Shown piece by piece: positions 25,037 to 33,482 of a stretch of 64,000 bases of DNA; position 1 is the stretch's first letter; each line of letters opens with the position of its first letter. Source of the DNA: Andeanibacterium fulvum (GTDB lineage Bacteria > Pseudomonadota > Alphaproteobacteria > Sphingomonadales > Sphingomonadaceae); NCBI RefSeq assembly GCF_037154085.1, contig NZ_JBANRM010000002.1:496001-560000 (forward strand), read 5' to 3'. The notes under the pieces are model-generated. The model saw only the letters and a program-made list of their open reading frames with translations, was not told the DNA's origin and did not search any database. A program made the translations under genes and the position numbers.

Positions 25037-27259
25037 TCAGAACCGGGCGTCCCATGCGAGCGTGAAGGTGCGGCCCCGACCGGCGAAATAGGCCAGATTG
25101 TCGGTCGGCAGGCGAGTGTCGCTGCTGTAATCGATGTAGAACTGGTCGAACAGGTTCTGCACCGCCAGCGTCACGCCGCCGAACCCCGTGTCGTAACGGA
25201 TGCTGGCATCGGTGACGTTATAGCCGCCGAAATTGTTGCGCACGTCGGGCACGGGCTTGCCGGCATCGGCATCGAAGCTGCGCTTGAGATAGAACTGCGT
25301 CTGCACCCGAGCCGAGATCGGCCCGGCGCTGTAGCTGGCGGCCAGATTCACGCGGTCGGGCGAGATATTGGTGCCGTCCAGATCGGTATCGACAATGCCG
25401 TCGGGATTGGCGCTGTCGCTGTCATAGCGGCCCTTGATCCGGGCATAGCCGGCGGACAGGCGCAGCCCGTCCGTGGGCGTGACAGCCAGGTTCAGTTCCA
25501 GCCCTTCGATTTCCACTCGCTGGCGCTGCACGTCGAAGATGCCGTTGCCTGCGGCGATCAGCAGCTGGCCCTTGTCGCTGGATGACCAGAAATAGGTCGC
25601 GCTGGCATCCACGATCCCGCGCTTGGCCTCGATGCCCACTTCGCGATTGTTGGAAACCACCGGGCTGATGTCGAGGTAATCGTCCATGTCGACGCCGGGC
25701 ACCTTCACCGCGCGGGTGATGCGGCCGATGTCGGGCACAGTGAAGCCTTCGGCATAGCTGGCATAGGCGCGGATGCCCGCCCAAGGCTCCACGATCACGC
25801 CGCCATTGACCAGCAAATCCTCGAAAGTCGGCTTGCCGCCGGAAACCGCCACGCCGCCGAAAGTCGCCGGGTTGGGCGGGTTGCCGGTGGCAGTGGTGGA
25901 AGCCAGCGTGTGATAATCGTCGATCTTGATCTGGACGTTTTCGTAACGCACGCCGCCCGCCAGGCGCAGCACATCGTCGAACAGGCCGAGATTGAACTGG
26001 GCGAAGGGCGCGATGCTGCGGAAGTCGCTTGGCGGCACCCAGACGCGGTCGGTCGCGATCAGGCGCTGCTCGGTCTTGTCGGTCATGATGTCGAGGCCGA
26101 CGGTTGCGGTCAGTGCCTCGATGCCGGGGATCGCCCGTTCATAGCTGAATTTCGCGCCCAGCTTGCGGCTGCGGTTCTCCGACTGGTCGAACAGGGTGCC
26201 GATGGGGGCAATCGCCGGGTCCTGGAAGGTCGCGATCGGATTGGGCTCGCCGCCGAACGTGTCGTAAGTGCGGTTGAAGAAGACCTGGCTGATGAAATTG
26301 CCGCCGCCCAGATCGCTATCGGTGTAGGACAGGGCGATGCTTTCCGCCTGGTTCGCGGCGGGAATGCCCGGCGGGTCGCCGCGCACGGCGCTGGTGGGCA
26401 GGCCAGTGTTGCGATTGCCGGCGAGCGGAATGAAATCGCCGTCGCCATCCAGTTCGAAGCGGCTGGCGATCAGGTCCAGCCTGCCGCTGCTGCCCACTTC
26501 GTAACCGAGCCGCGCGAAGAGCGAGACAGTCTGCGAATCCTGCGTTTCGCCCTGCGTCAGGTTGATGCCCGCGCGGCGGCCTTCGCCGTCGTAGAACACG
26601 CCGCGCTTTTCATAGGCCGCGCCGAAAGTCGCATCGAAGGCGCCGGCCTTGTACTGGACGAGACCGGCCAGCTTGCCGCCGAAGCCGTCGCCATTGAAAT
26701 CGTCGCTCGCCGTGCCTTGCACCAGCACGCGCCCGCTCACGCCTTCCTCGCGCGGGGCGCCGACCGTCACCTGATTGACGATGCCGCCCGTGCCGCCGAT
26801 GCCCTGCAGCGCGTTGGAGCCGAAGATCACTTCCACCCGGTCGACGAAGAAGGCGTCGATAGTGAAGCCGTCGCGGCTGCCGTCGCGCATCGGGGTCGAT
26901 TGCGGAATGCCGTTGATGGCATAGAGCGGCGAGCGGCCGCGCAGGGTCTCGCCCGCGCCGGAGAGCTTCTGGCGGGTGGGGGAGAAGGACGGCAGCAGGT
27001 TCGCCACTGCGTCGGTCACCGAACCGGCGATGACGACCTGCTGGCTCAGTTCCTCCTCGTCGATCACGTCGATGGTCAGCGGCAGGGCATTGGCCGGCAG
27101 GATCGTGCGGGCGGCCGTGACGACGATGGGTTTTTCGATGGTCGCTTCCGCGCCGCTCTCGCTGGCTGCCGCGCCTGTCTCGCTCTGCGCGAGGGCGGGC
27201 GATCCCGCCATTGCGACCAGCGCGAAGACGGACAGCGAAAACGGCAAGCGAAGCGACAT
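25037..27259 (-). CDS. TonB-dependent siderophore-type outer-membrane receptor
   Basis: The 740-residue protein has a signal peptide (cleavage near ALAQ), a plug domain with IVVTAARTI and TGGIVNQVTVGAP, and a 22-strand-type barrel ending in the aromatic terminal strand GRTFTLAWDARF. It should import a ferric chelate or similar ligand using TonB energy. A Fur-like palindrome lies about 75 bp upstream and a PepSY reductase is downstream, which supports an iron role. The siderophore is unknown. Confidence 0.88.
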   Translation of the reverse strand: MSLRLPFSLSVFALVAMAGSPALAQSETGAAASESGAEATIEKPIVVTAARTILPANALPLTIDVIDEEELSQQVVIAGSVTDAVANLLPSFSPTRQKLSGAGETLRGRSPLYAINGIPQSTPMRDGSRDGFTIDAFFVDRVEVIFGSNALQGIGGTGGIVNQVTVGAPREEGVSGRVLVQGTASDDFNGDGFGGKLAGLVQYKAGAFDATFGAAYEKRGVFYDGEGRRAGINLTQGETQDSQTVSLFARLGYEVGSSGRLDLIASRFELDGDGDFIPLAGNRNTGLPTSAVRGDPPGIPAANQAESIALSYTDSDLGGGNFISQVFFNRTYDTFGGEPNPIATFQDPAIAPIGTLFDQSENRSRKLGAKFSYERAIPGIEALTATVGLDIMTDKTEQRLIATDRVWVPPSDFRSIAPFAQFNLGLFDDVLRLAGGVRYENVQIKIDDYHTLASTTATGNPPNPATFGGVAVSGGKPTFEDLLVNGGVIVEPWAGIRAYASYAEGFTVPDIGRITRAVKVPGVDMDDYLDISPVVSNNREVGIEAKRGIVDASATYFWSSSDKGQLLIAAGNGIFDVQRQRVEIEGLELNLAVTPTDGLRLSAGYARIKGRYDSDSANPDGIVDTDLDGTNISPDRVNLAASYSAGPISARVQTQFYLKRSFDADAGKPVPDVRNNFGGYNVTDASIRYDTGFGGVTLAVQNLFDQFYIDYSSDTRLPTDNLAYFAGRGRTFTLAWDARF

Positions 27260-27333
27260 GGAATATCCCCTGCGCCCGGACGGCAGGACGCCATCCGGGA
27301 TTCGGGGGCTCGCTAGCAGCGGTTACCTACTAC

Positions 27334-27350
27334 TGCAAGTCATTCTCAAG
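27334..27350 (-). promoter_or_regulatory. Candidate Fur box upstream of the receptor operon
   Basis: On the minus strand the sequence reads CTTGAGAATGACTTGCA, resembling the TGAGAATxATTxTCA-type Fur sites of proteobacteria, with one good half (TTGAGAATGA). It lies 75 bp before the receptor start and just after the stop of the SnoaL-like gene. Assignment rests on similarity and context only. Confidence 0.55.
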
Positions 27351-27359
27351 AGCAGGAGG

Positions 27360-27875
27360 TCAGTCGACCCAGCCTTCGGGCGTGCCATTGGCGCCCATGA
27401 TCTGGCGCTTCTGGATCAGCCATTTCCCGCCTTCCTTCACCAGCCAGTCGAATTCGCGGCCCATCGTCAGGATGCGCGGCGCATCGCCCTGCTTGTCGAC
27501 GACATATTCGGTGAAGACGAGGCGGGCGGTGGCCGTATCGCCCGTCACATTGATCAGCGGATTGCCGATCAGGATGTTGAGCGCGAAGCTCTTGCGCTGC
27601 GGCGCATCGGCGGGGACGGCGGCATAGGCGCCCTTGATCGCCTCGATGCCCTTATAGCTGTTGGCGCCCAGCACCATCTCGCCATCCGCAGTATAATATT
27701 CGGCGACGTGATCCTGCACCCCGCCGCCGAACTGGGCGTAATAGCGGGTCAGCAGATCCTCGATCTCGGCCTTGTCGATCACGGCCTGCGCGGTAAGCGG
27801 CTCGCGCGCCGTGGCGGGGGCGGCGGCAGTTGCGGCCAGGCAGGCGGCGGCCAGGCCGAAATAGATCTTCCTCAT
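27360..27875 (-). CDS. Exported SnoaL/NTF2-like protein
   Basis: The 171-residue protein has a clear signal peptide (MRKIYFGLAAACLAATAAAP, cleavage near TARE) and an NTF2-like domain (IEDLLTRYYAQF, VAEYYTADGEMVLG, then a C-terminal GREFDWLVKEGGKWLIQKRQI strand pair). NTF2-like proteins range from enzymes to binding proteins; nothing here fixes a substrate. The start at 27875 has GAGGGA upstream, and the longer frame only adds non-protein-like sequence. Confidence 0.75.
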   Translation of the reverse strand: MRKIYFGLAAACLAATAAAPATAREPLTAQAVIDKAEIEDLLTRYYAQFGGGVQDHVAEYYTADGEMVLGANSYKGIEAIKGAYAAVPADAPQRKSFALNILIGNPLINVTGDTATARLVFTEYVVDKQGDAPRILTMGREFDWLVKEGGKWLIQKRQIMGANGTPEGWVD

Positions 27876-27961
27876 GAAATGTCCCTCTTCCCATATGGCC
27901 GCGCTGGTGGCGGCTTCGGGGCGGGACAGTAACCGCAGGCCCGCGCAGGGCAAGGCCGGAA

Positions 27962-27998
27962 AAGGGAAACCTCCCCGCCCATCAGGACGGGGAGGTCG
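27962..27998 (-). terminator. Probable terminator after katG
   Basis: The stem ACCTCCCC / GGGGAGGT (with GTCC and GGGC at its top) spans about 27969-27995. On the minus strand it is followed by TTCCCTTTTCC. It lies about 60 bp past the katG stop. Confidence 0.6.
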
Positions 27999-28057
27999 CC
28001 CCAGGCCGCCAAAAAGGGGGGGGTGGCGGCCCGGGGACTTCGGGGTGACCGAATGGA

Positions 28058-30217
28058 TCAGGCGAGATCGAACCGGTCGGCTTCCATCACCTTGGTCCAG
28101 GCGGCGACGAAGTCCTTCACGAACTTCTCCTGATTATCGTCCTGTGCGTAGACTTCCGCATAGGCCCGGAGGATCGAGTTCGATCCGAAGGTCAGGTCAA
28201 CCTCGGTGGCGGTCCACTTCACCGCGCCCGTCTTGCGGTCGCGGATTTCGAAAGTGCCGCCGCCTGCCGGATGCCAGCTATTGGCCATATCCGTCAGGTT
28301 GACGAAGAAGTCGGTCGTCAGCGCGCCTTCCCGGCCGGTGAGCACGCCATGCTTGGTGCCGCCGTGATTGGCGCCCAGTGCCCGCAACCCGCCGATCAGC
28401 ACGGTCATTTCCGGCGCGGTGAGGCCCATCAGCTGCGCACGGTCCAGCAGCAGTTCCGCCGGGCGCACGGCATAGTCCTTCTTCAGCCAGTTGCGGAAAC
28501 CGTCATGGATCGGCTCGAGCGGTTCGAAGCTTTCCACGTCGGTCTGCTCCTGGGTCGCATCGCCGCGACCGGGGGAGAAGGGCACCGCGATGTCGTAACC
28601 GGCGGCCTTGGCTGCCTGTTCGACGCCGACATTGCCCGCCAGCACGATCACGTCGGCCACGCTGGCGCCGGTTTCCGCCGCGATCTGTTCCAGCACCGGC
28701 AGCACCATGGCGAGGCGTGCAGGCTCATTGCCTTCCCAGTCCTTCTGCGGGGCGAGCCGGATGCGCGCGCCGTTGGCACCGCCGCGCATGTCGGACTGGC
28801 GATAGGTCCGCGCGCTGTCCCATGCAGTGGCGACCATGTCGGCCACCGAAAGCCCGCTGGCGGCGATCTTCGCCTTCACGGCTTCCACATTGTAGCCGGT
28901 GGGGCCTGCCGGGATCGGGTCCTGCCAGATCAGGTCTTCTTCCGGAACGTCGGGCCCGAAATAGCGGACCTTGGGCCCCATGTCGCGGTGGGTCAGCTTG
29001 AACCATGCGCGGGCGAAGACTTCGCGGAAATAGTCCGGATCGCGGTGGAAGCGTTCGGAAATCTCGCGATAGATCGGGTCCACCTTCATCGCCATGTCGG
29101 CATCGGTCATCATCGGGTTGAGGCGGATCGACGGGTCTTCCACGTCCACCGGCTTGTCTTCCTCGGCGATGTTCACCGGCTCGTACTGATGGGCGCCTGC
29201 CGGGCTCTTGGTCAGGGCCCACTCATATTTGAACAGCAGGTCGAAATAGCCATTGTCGAATACGGTCGGGTGCGTGGTCCATGCGCCTTCGATGCCGCTG
29301 GTCACGGTATCGCGGCCCTTGCCCTTGCCGGTGGGGTTCTTCCAGCCGAAGCCCTGTTCCTCCACCCCGGCGGATTCCGGATCGGGGCCGAGCAGGGCGG
29401 CATTGCCATTGCCATGGGCCTTGCCCACGGTGTGGCCACCGGCCGTGAGAGCGACGGTTTCCTCGTCATTCATCGCCATGCGGGCGAAGGTTTCGCGAAT
29501 GTCGCGGGCAGTGCGCAGCGGGTCGGGCTGGCCGTCCACGCCTTCGGGGTTCACATAGATCAGGCCCATCATCACGGCCGCCAGCGGGTTTTCCAGCTCG
29601 CGCTCACCGGAATAGCGGCTGCCTTCGCTGCCGCTGGGGGCCAGCCACTGCTTTTCCGAACCCCAATAGACGTCCAGTTCCGGGTGCCAGATATCCTCGC
29701 GCCCGAAGCCGAAGCCGAAGGTTTTGAGGCCCATATTCTCATAGGCGATAGTGCCGGCCAGCACGATCAGATCGGCCCAGCTTACCTTGTTGCCGTATTT
29801 CTTCTTGATCGGCCACAGCAGGCGGCGTGCCTTGTCCAGGCTGACATTGTCGGGCCAGGAGTTGAGCGGGGCGAAACGCTGGTTGCCCGTGCCGCCGCCA
29901 CCGCGGCCATCGGCCACGCGATAGGACCCGGCAGAGTGCCAGCTCATGCGGATCATCAACCCGCCGTAATGGCCCCAATCCGCCGGCCACCAGTCCTGGC
30001 TGTCGGTCATCAGGGCGTGCATGTCGGCCTTGAGTGCTTCGATATCGAGCTTCTTCAGCTCCTCGCGATAATCGAAGTCCGGACCCATCGGGTTGGTCTT
30101 GCGATCGTGCTGGCTGAGGATTTCGAGATTGAGGCTTTCCGGCCACCAGCCGGTTGCGGCCATGGAAGTGGTGGTGTTGCCGCCATGCATGACGGGGCAT
30201 TTGGCTTCGGCGTTCAT
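28058..30217 (-). CDS. katG: Catalase-peroxidase
   Basis: KatG is a haem enzyme removing hydrogen peroxide by catalase and peroxidase activity. The 719-residue protein has the distal active site RMSWHSAGSYR near residue 90 (Arg, Trp, His), the proximal haem ligand in GGHTVGKAHG near residue 255, and the tyrosine of the Met-Tyr-Trp adduct in LIYVNPEGVDG. Both N- and C-terminal peroxidase-like halves are present, and the length is normal. The start ATG has AAGGGGAAG upstream. I could not find a convincing OxyR site in the 224 bp before it. Confidence 0.97.
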   Translation of the reverse strand: MNAEAKCPVMHGGNTTTSMAATGWWPESLNLEILSQHDRKTNPMGPDFDYREELKKLDIEALKADMHALMTDSQDWWPADWGHYGGLMIRMSWHSAGSYRVADGRGGGGTGNQRFAPLNSWPDNVSLDKARRLLWPIKKKYGNKVSWADLIVLAGTIAYENMGLKTFGFGFGREDIWHPELDVYWGSEKQWLAPSGSEGSRYSGERELENPLAAVMMGLIYVNPEGVDGQPDPLRTARDIRETFARMAMNDEETVALTAGGHTVGKAHGNGNAALLGPDPESAGVEEQGFGWKNPTGKGKGRDTVTSGIEGAWTTHPTVFDNGYFDLLFKYEWALTKSPAGAHQYEPVNIAEEDKPVDVEDPSIRLNPMMTDADMAMKVDPIYREISERFHRDPDYFREVFARAWFKLTHRDMGPKVRYFGPDVPEEDLIWQDPIPAGPTGYNVEAVKAKIAASGLSVADMVATAWDSARTYRQSDMRGGANGARIRLAPQKDWEGNEPARLAMVLPVLEQIAAETGASVADVIVLAGNVGVEQAAKAAGYDIAVPFSPGRGDATQEQTDVESFEPLEPIHDGFRNWLKKDYAVRPAELLLDRAQLMGLTAPEMTVLIGGLRALGANHGGTKHGVLTGREGALTTDFFVNLTDMANSWHPAGGGTFEIRDRKTGAVKWTATEVDLTFGSNSILRAYAEVYAQDDNQEKFVKDFVAAWTKVMEADRFDLA

Positions 30218-30441
30218 GACATCTTCCCCTTAGGCTTGTGCGTGTGGGTGTCGTTCAAACGGTGTTGTCCGCTGATGAAGAGAATATAGGCGAAGAGTAA
30301 AATTCGGCGAAACCGATTAAAACTCAAACTGTGATCGCTTCAGGCGATTTTGAGCGAAAGGCTTGCGCGCCGGGCCGCGCGCCGCCAAAACGCGGCCCAA
30401 CCGGCCCCTTTCGCGGGCGTCCAATCGAGATCACTCAGCCT

Positions 30442-31452
30442 ATGACCGCATTCCCCAAGACCTCCGCCCTCATGCGCCGCGGCAGCGAATTCCTCGGCAG
30501 CGACTATGCGATATTGTGCGGGGCGATGAGCTGGGTTTCGGAACGGCATCTGGTGGCGGCGATCAGCAATGGCGGCGGCTTCGGCGTGATCGCCTGCGGC
30601 GCGATGACGCCCGAATTGCTCGATGCGGAAATCGCCGGGACCAAGGCGCTGACCGACAAGCCCTTCGGCGTGAACCTCATCACCATGCACCCGATGCTGT
30701 TCGACCTGATCGAAGTGTGCAAGCGCCACCAGGTCAGTCATGTGGTGCTGGCGGGGGGCATTCCGCCCAAGGGCAGCGTGGAAGCGATCAAGGAATTCGG
30801 CGGCAAGGTGCTGGTCTTCGCGCCCACGCTGGCGCTGGCCAAGAAGCTGCTGCGTTCCGGCGCGGATGCACTGGTGATCGAAGGCAGCGAGGCGGGCGGT
30901 CATATCGGCCCGGTGGCCACCAGCGTGCTGGCTCAGGAATTCCTGCCCGAACTCGCCGCCGATCACGTGGTCTTCGTGGCGGGCGGCATCGGCACGGGCG
31001 ACATGATCGCGGCCTATCTGGAAATGGGCGCATCGGGCGTGCAGCTTGGCACCCGCTTTGCCTGTGCGACGGAAAGCATCGCTCACCCCGATTTCAAGAA
31101 GGCCTTCTTCCGCGCCAATGCGCGCGATGCGGTGGCCAGCGTGCAGATCGACCCGCGCCTGCCGGTGATCCCGGTCCGCGCCCTGAAGAACAAGGGCACG
31201 GAAGAATTCACCGCCAAGCAGCGCGAAGTCGCCCAGAAGCTGGACGAGGGCAAGCTGGACATGGGCGCGGCCCAGCTTGAGATCGAACATTTCTGGGCCG
31301 GTGCCCTGCGCCGCGCGGTGATCGACGGCGATGTGGAATCCGGCTCGGTCATGGCGGGCCAGTCGGTCGGCATGGTCAAGGCGGAAGAACCCGCCGCACA
31401 GATCATCCAGACGCTGATGGGCGAGTGCGAAGCCGCGCTCAGCCGGAAGTAA
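30442..31452 (+). CDS. Nitronate monooxygenase / 2-nitropropane dioxygenase-like flavoprotein
   Basis: The 336-residue TIM-barrel protein has the family FMN-binding elements: the catalytic-type His in EGSEAGGHIGP near residue 155 and the phosphate-binding FVAGGIGTGDMIAAYLEMGASGVQLGTRF near 180. Relatives oxidise nitronates or act as enoyl-ACP or quinone reductases, so the substrate is uncertain. The ATG at 30442 begins the recognisable domain; upstream in-frame sequence is not protein-like. The GNAT gene follows 16 bp later. Confidence 0.85.
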   Translation: MTAFPKTSALMRRGSEFLGSDYAILCGAMSWVSERHLVAAISNGGGFGVIACGAMTPELLDAEIAGTKALTDKPFGVNLITMHPMLFDLIEVCKRHQVSHVVLAGGIPPKGSVEAIKEFGGKVLVFAPTLALAKKLLRSGADALVIEGSEAGGHIGPVATSVLAQEFLPELAADHVVFVAGGIGTGDMIAAYLEMGASGVQLGTRFACATESIAHPDFKKAFFRANARDAVASVQIDPRLPVIPVRALKNKGTEEFTAKQREVAQKLDEGKLDMGAAQLEIEHFWAGALRRAVIDGDVESGSVMAGQSVGMVKAEEPAAQIIQTLMGECEAALSRK

Positions 31453-31468
31453 GAGGCGCGCAAACGAC

Positions 31469-31933
31469 ATGAACGGGCTGACTGTCAGGCGTGCCGGGGC
31501 GGAAGACCTCGACGCGCTGGCGGGCCTGTTCGACGCCTATCGGCGGTTCTACCGCCAGCCCGCGGATGTCGCGGGGGCGCGGGCGTTTCTGGCGGAGAGG
31601 ATCGCGCGCGGCGAATCCGTGTTGTTCCTGGCTGAGCTTGGCGGGGCCGAGCTGGGCGGGAAGGCAGCGGGCTTCACGCAGCTCTACCCCTCTTTCACTT
31701 CGGCGGGGATGGCGCGCATCTATATCCTCAACGATCTGTTCGTGGCGCCCGAAGCGCGCGGGCAGGGCGTGGCGACAGCCCTGCTGCGCCGCGCGGCGGA
31801 GTTCGCGCGAGCGGAAGGCGCCGTGCGGCTGGTGCTGTCCACGGCGACGGATAATTTCACGGCGCAGACCCTCTACGAGCGCGAGGGCTGGCAGCGGGAC
31901 GATGGCTTTCTGACCTATCGGCTGGGGTTGTAA
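31469..31933 (+). CDS. GNAT-family N-acetyltransferase
   Basis: The 154-residue protein shows the GNAT fold: LTVRRAGAEDLDALAGLF at the start, the acetyl-CoA pyrophosphate loop LFVAPEARGQGVATALLRRAAEFA near residues 89-112, and the C-terminal TATDNFTAQTLYEREGWQRDD. The acetylated substrate is unknown. It is probably cotranscribed with the flavoprotein gene and is followed by a hairpin-rich repeat that may end the transcript. Confidence 0.85.
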   Translation: MNGLTVRRAGAEDLDALAGLFDAYRRFYRQPADVAGARAFLAERIARGESVLFLAELGGAELGGKAAGFTQLYPSFTSAGMARIYILNDLFVAPEARGQGVATALLRRAAEFARAEGAVRLVLSTATDNFTAQTLYEREGWQRDDGFLTYRLGL

Positions 31934-31941
31934 AGCTTCTC

Positions 31942-32084
31942 AAAGATCCTCCCTGTCGCGTAGCGATAGGGAGGGGGACCGCCGTAGAAGGCGGTGGTGG
32001 AGGGGGAGTTGCGCCATACCCCTCCGTCACGCGCCTGCGGCGCGCGCCACCTCCCCATCCTGCTGCGCAGGACAGGGAGGAGCT
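31942..32084. repeat. 143-bp three-hairpin interspersed repeat, copy 1
   Basis: The element begins AAAGATCCTCCCTGTC and ends GACAGGGAGGAGCT, so its ends are complementary. Inside are alternating complementary blocks (GGAGGGGGACC, GGTGGTGGAGGGG, ACCCCTCCGTC, GCCACCTCCCC). A second copy of the same length with its interior in the opposite orientation lies at 35967-36109. It carries no gene and follows the GNAT stop by 8 bp. Confidence 0.85.
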
Positions 32085-32099
32085 GATTGGTTCCCCATC

Positions 32100-32130
32100 T
32101 TGACAAAACGAACCATATTGGCTATATGGT
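32100..32130 (+). promoter_or_regulatory. Sigma70-like promoter overlapping a palindrome
   Basis: TTGACA at 32100-32105 is separated by 17 bp from TATATG at 32123-32128. A perfect palindrome ACCATAT-TGGCT-ATATGGT (32112-32130) overlaps the -10 region, so a repressor or activator could act here. It faces rightwards into a stretch with no convincing protein gene. Confidence 0.5.
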
Positions 32131-32134
32131 CGTC

Positions 32135-32570
32135 CGCCAGTAACCAACTGGCACCAGCGGCGGGTCGGGGGCGCTTTGCGCTTCGCTCTTGTGCTCCTCC
32201 GTTTCCGGGCCGGCGTTTCGGGTGAGCCGGGTGAGGTGAGGCGGATAGCAACGCCTCGCTCGCCTTTCACGGAAGCGTCCGCACCTTCTGCCGGCACAGG
32301 CGCCGGCTCTCGCCGAATGTCACGGCGCGGGCCGCGCGGGTAGCGCCGGGGGCGGCTCACTTGCGAGCCCTTCGTCGCCCCCCGTCTGAGCCGGAAAGGG
32401 CCGAGCGGCGAGTTCTCGCGGACTTTACCCGCCATTCGCAGACAAAACCGCGTCACCGGGCTCCCATGCGGGCGCCCCGAAACACCGGCCCGGACCCCGT
32501 CCGACTGGTTTTCCCTTCCGGCGTTACTCCGCATTCGCCAGCGGAGGGTGAGGTGTGTCTGCATCTTTCG
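32135..32570 (+). other. Gene-free GC-rich stretch, possible non-coding transcript
   Basis: This stretch of about 435 bp follows the promoter-like site at 32100-32130. Open frames exist on both strands, but their products are Arg/Pro-rich without recognisable domains, and the minus-strand frame runs on into the 143-bp repeat. It contains small stems such as GCCGGC-acag-GCGCCGGC and CTCCGC / GCGGAG. I do not recognise a known RNA class (RNase P, tmRNA, 6S and SRP motifs are absent). It could encode an untranslated RNA or be remnant sequence. Confidence 0.3.
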
Positions 32571-32585
32571 TCATCCGGGCCCCCT

Positions 32586-32764
32586 CGTCATCCCGGCGAA
32601 CGCCGGGATCGCTGGCGGCTGGGCGCCCACCTCACAGCGGTCCCGGATCAAGTCCGGGACGACGTGGAGGACACCCGTTTCCCCCTTACACTTCGTCATC
32701 CCCGCGCAGGCGGGGATCCAGTGGCAACCTTTGAAGCTGGATTCCCGCCTGCGCGGGAATGACG
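32586..32764. repeat. Cluster of REP-like hairpins
   Basis: Four hairpin units occur in 180 bp. One at 32586-32614 is a variant of the unit at 20784 with loop GAAC in place of GAAA. One around 32636-32665 has core TCCCGGATCAAGTCCGGGA. An opposed pair follows at 32694-32721 and 32737-32764, built on ATCCCCGCGCAGGCGGGGAT and ATTCCCGCCTGCGCGGGAAT. They end 20 bp before the stop of the leftward hydrolase gene. Confidence 0.85.
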
Positions 32765-32783
32765 AAAGAGTGGGGCGATCCCC

Positions 32784-33464
32784 TCACGCCAGCCCCAGCA
32801 GAATCTCCGCGATCTGTTCCGGCTGGTCGCTCATCACGTGATGGCTGGCCTTGCTCTCGTAATAGTCGCAGGCCGGGTCGGCCTTGGCCTTCTCGGCGAA
32901 GCGAGTGAAGGGCGTGGGCTGCCAGTCCGTGGCATAGACATAGGCGTGGCGGGGGATCTTCTTCTCCTCCCCGGTCAGCTTCACGCCTTCCAGCAGGGTC
33001 AGCAGCGGGTGGAGGCCGACCACGTTCGGGACGATCTCGAAATCGATCCCGCCGATCGGCGGCACGAGGCCCGGATTGCCCTTCTGCTGGTCGATATACC
33101 AATTATGCTCGAACTCGCCGGTGATGTCCCACAGCGACTGGCCGTCCTCGGGCCAGAACGCATCGAGATAGGCCAGCGCATCGATCCGCGCGCCCAGCTG
33201 CGCGGCAACGCCCGTCACCACCATGCCGCCATAGGAATGGCCGACAAGGATGAAGCGGTCGAACCCGGCCGTGGCGATCTGCACCAGCACGTCGTTGATA
33301 TGGTCGGTGAGGGTGATGCCGGGATGCAGCTCGTTCTGGCGAATACCAATCCCCTTCAGGGCGCAGACCAGCACCTTGTGGCCAGCGGCCTCCAGATCGA
33401 CGCGGGTCTTGTCATAACTCTGCCCACCGCCCCAGGCGCCGTGAACCAGAACGTAATTCGCCAT
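32784..33464 (-). CDS. Alpha/beta-fold hydrolase (esterase-like)
   Basis: The 226-residue protein has the hydrolase layout MANYVLVHGAWGGGQSY (oxyanion HG motif), the nucleophile elbow LVGHSYGGMV near residue 77, the acid region AYLDAFWPEDGQ, and a C-terminal catalytic His in SKASHHVMSDQPEQI. It resembles small esterases of the methyl-salicylate esterase or hydroxynitrile lyase type and may cleave aromatic esters, consistent with the island. The start at 33464 has GGGAGAA upstream. A 455-bp inverted-repeat element lies 19 bp before the start codon and probably separates it from its original promoter. Confidence 0.8.
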   Translation of the reverse strand: MANYVLVHGAWGGGQSYDKTRVDLEAAGHKVLVCALKGIGIRQNELHPGITLTDHINDVLVQIATAGFDRFILVGHSYGGMVVTGVAAQLGARIDALAYLDAFWPEDGQSLWDITGEFEHNWYIDQQKGNPGLVPPIGGIDFEIVPNVVGLHPLLTLLEGVKLTGEEKKIPRHAYVYATDWQPTPFTRFAEKAKADPACDYYESKASHHVMSDQPEQIAEILLGLA

Positions 33465-33482
33465 TATTCTCTCCCGATTTTT

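Noticed and set aside
30218..30441. OxyR site upstream of katG
   Set aside because: The sequence ATAGGCGAAGAGTA has only partial likeness to the OxyR consensus and no symmetric second half.
31857..32564. Minus-strand frame of 235 codons in the gene-free region
   Set aside because: It runs through the 143-bp hairpin repeat and into the GNAT gene, lacks a ribosome site or domain, and is low in complexity. I kept only the possibility of an RNA there.
31934..32570. Known structured RNA (RNase P, tmRNA, 6S, SRP)
   Set aside because: Hallmark sequences of these RNAs, such as GAGGAAAGTCC of RNase P, are absent on both strands.
32586..32764. CRISPR-like array
   Set aside because: The repeats are about 28-30 nt and palindromic, but they are of different families, irregularly spaced and oppositely oriented, and no cas gene is present.
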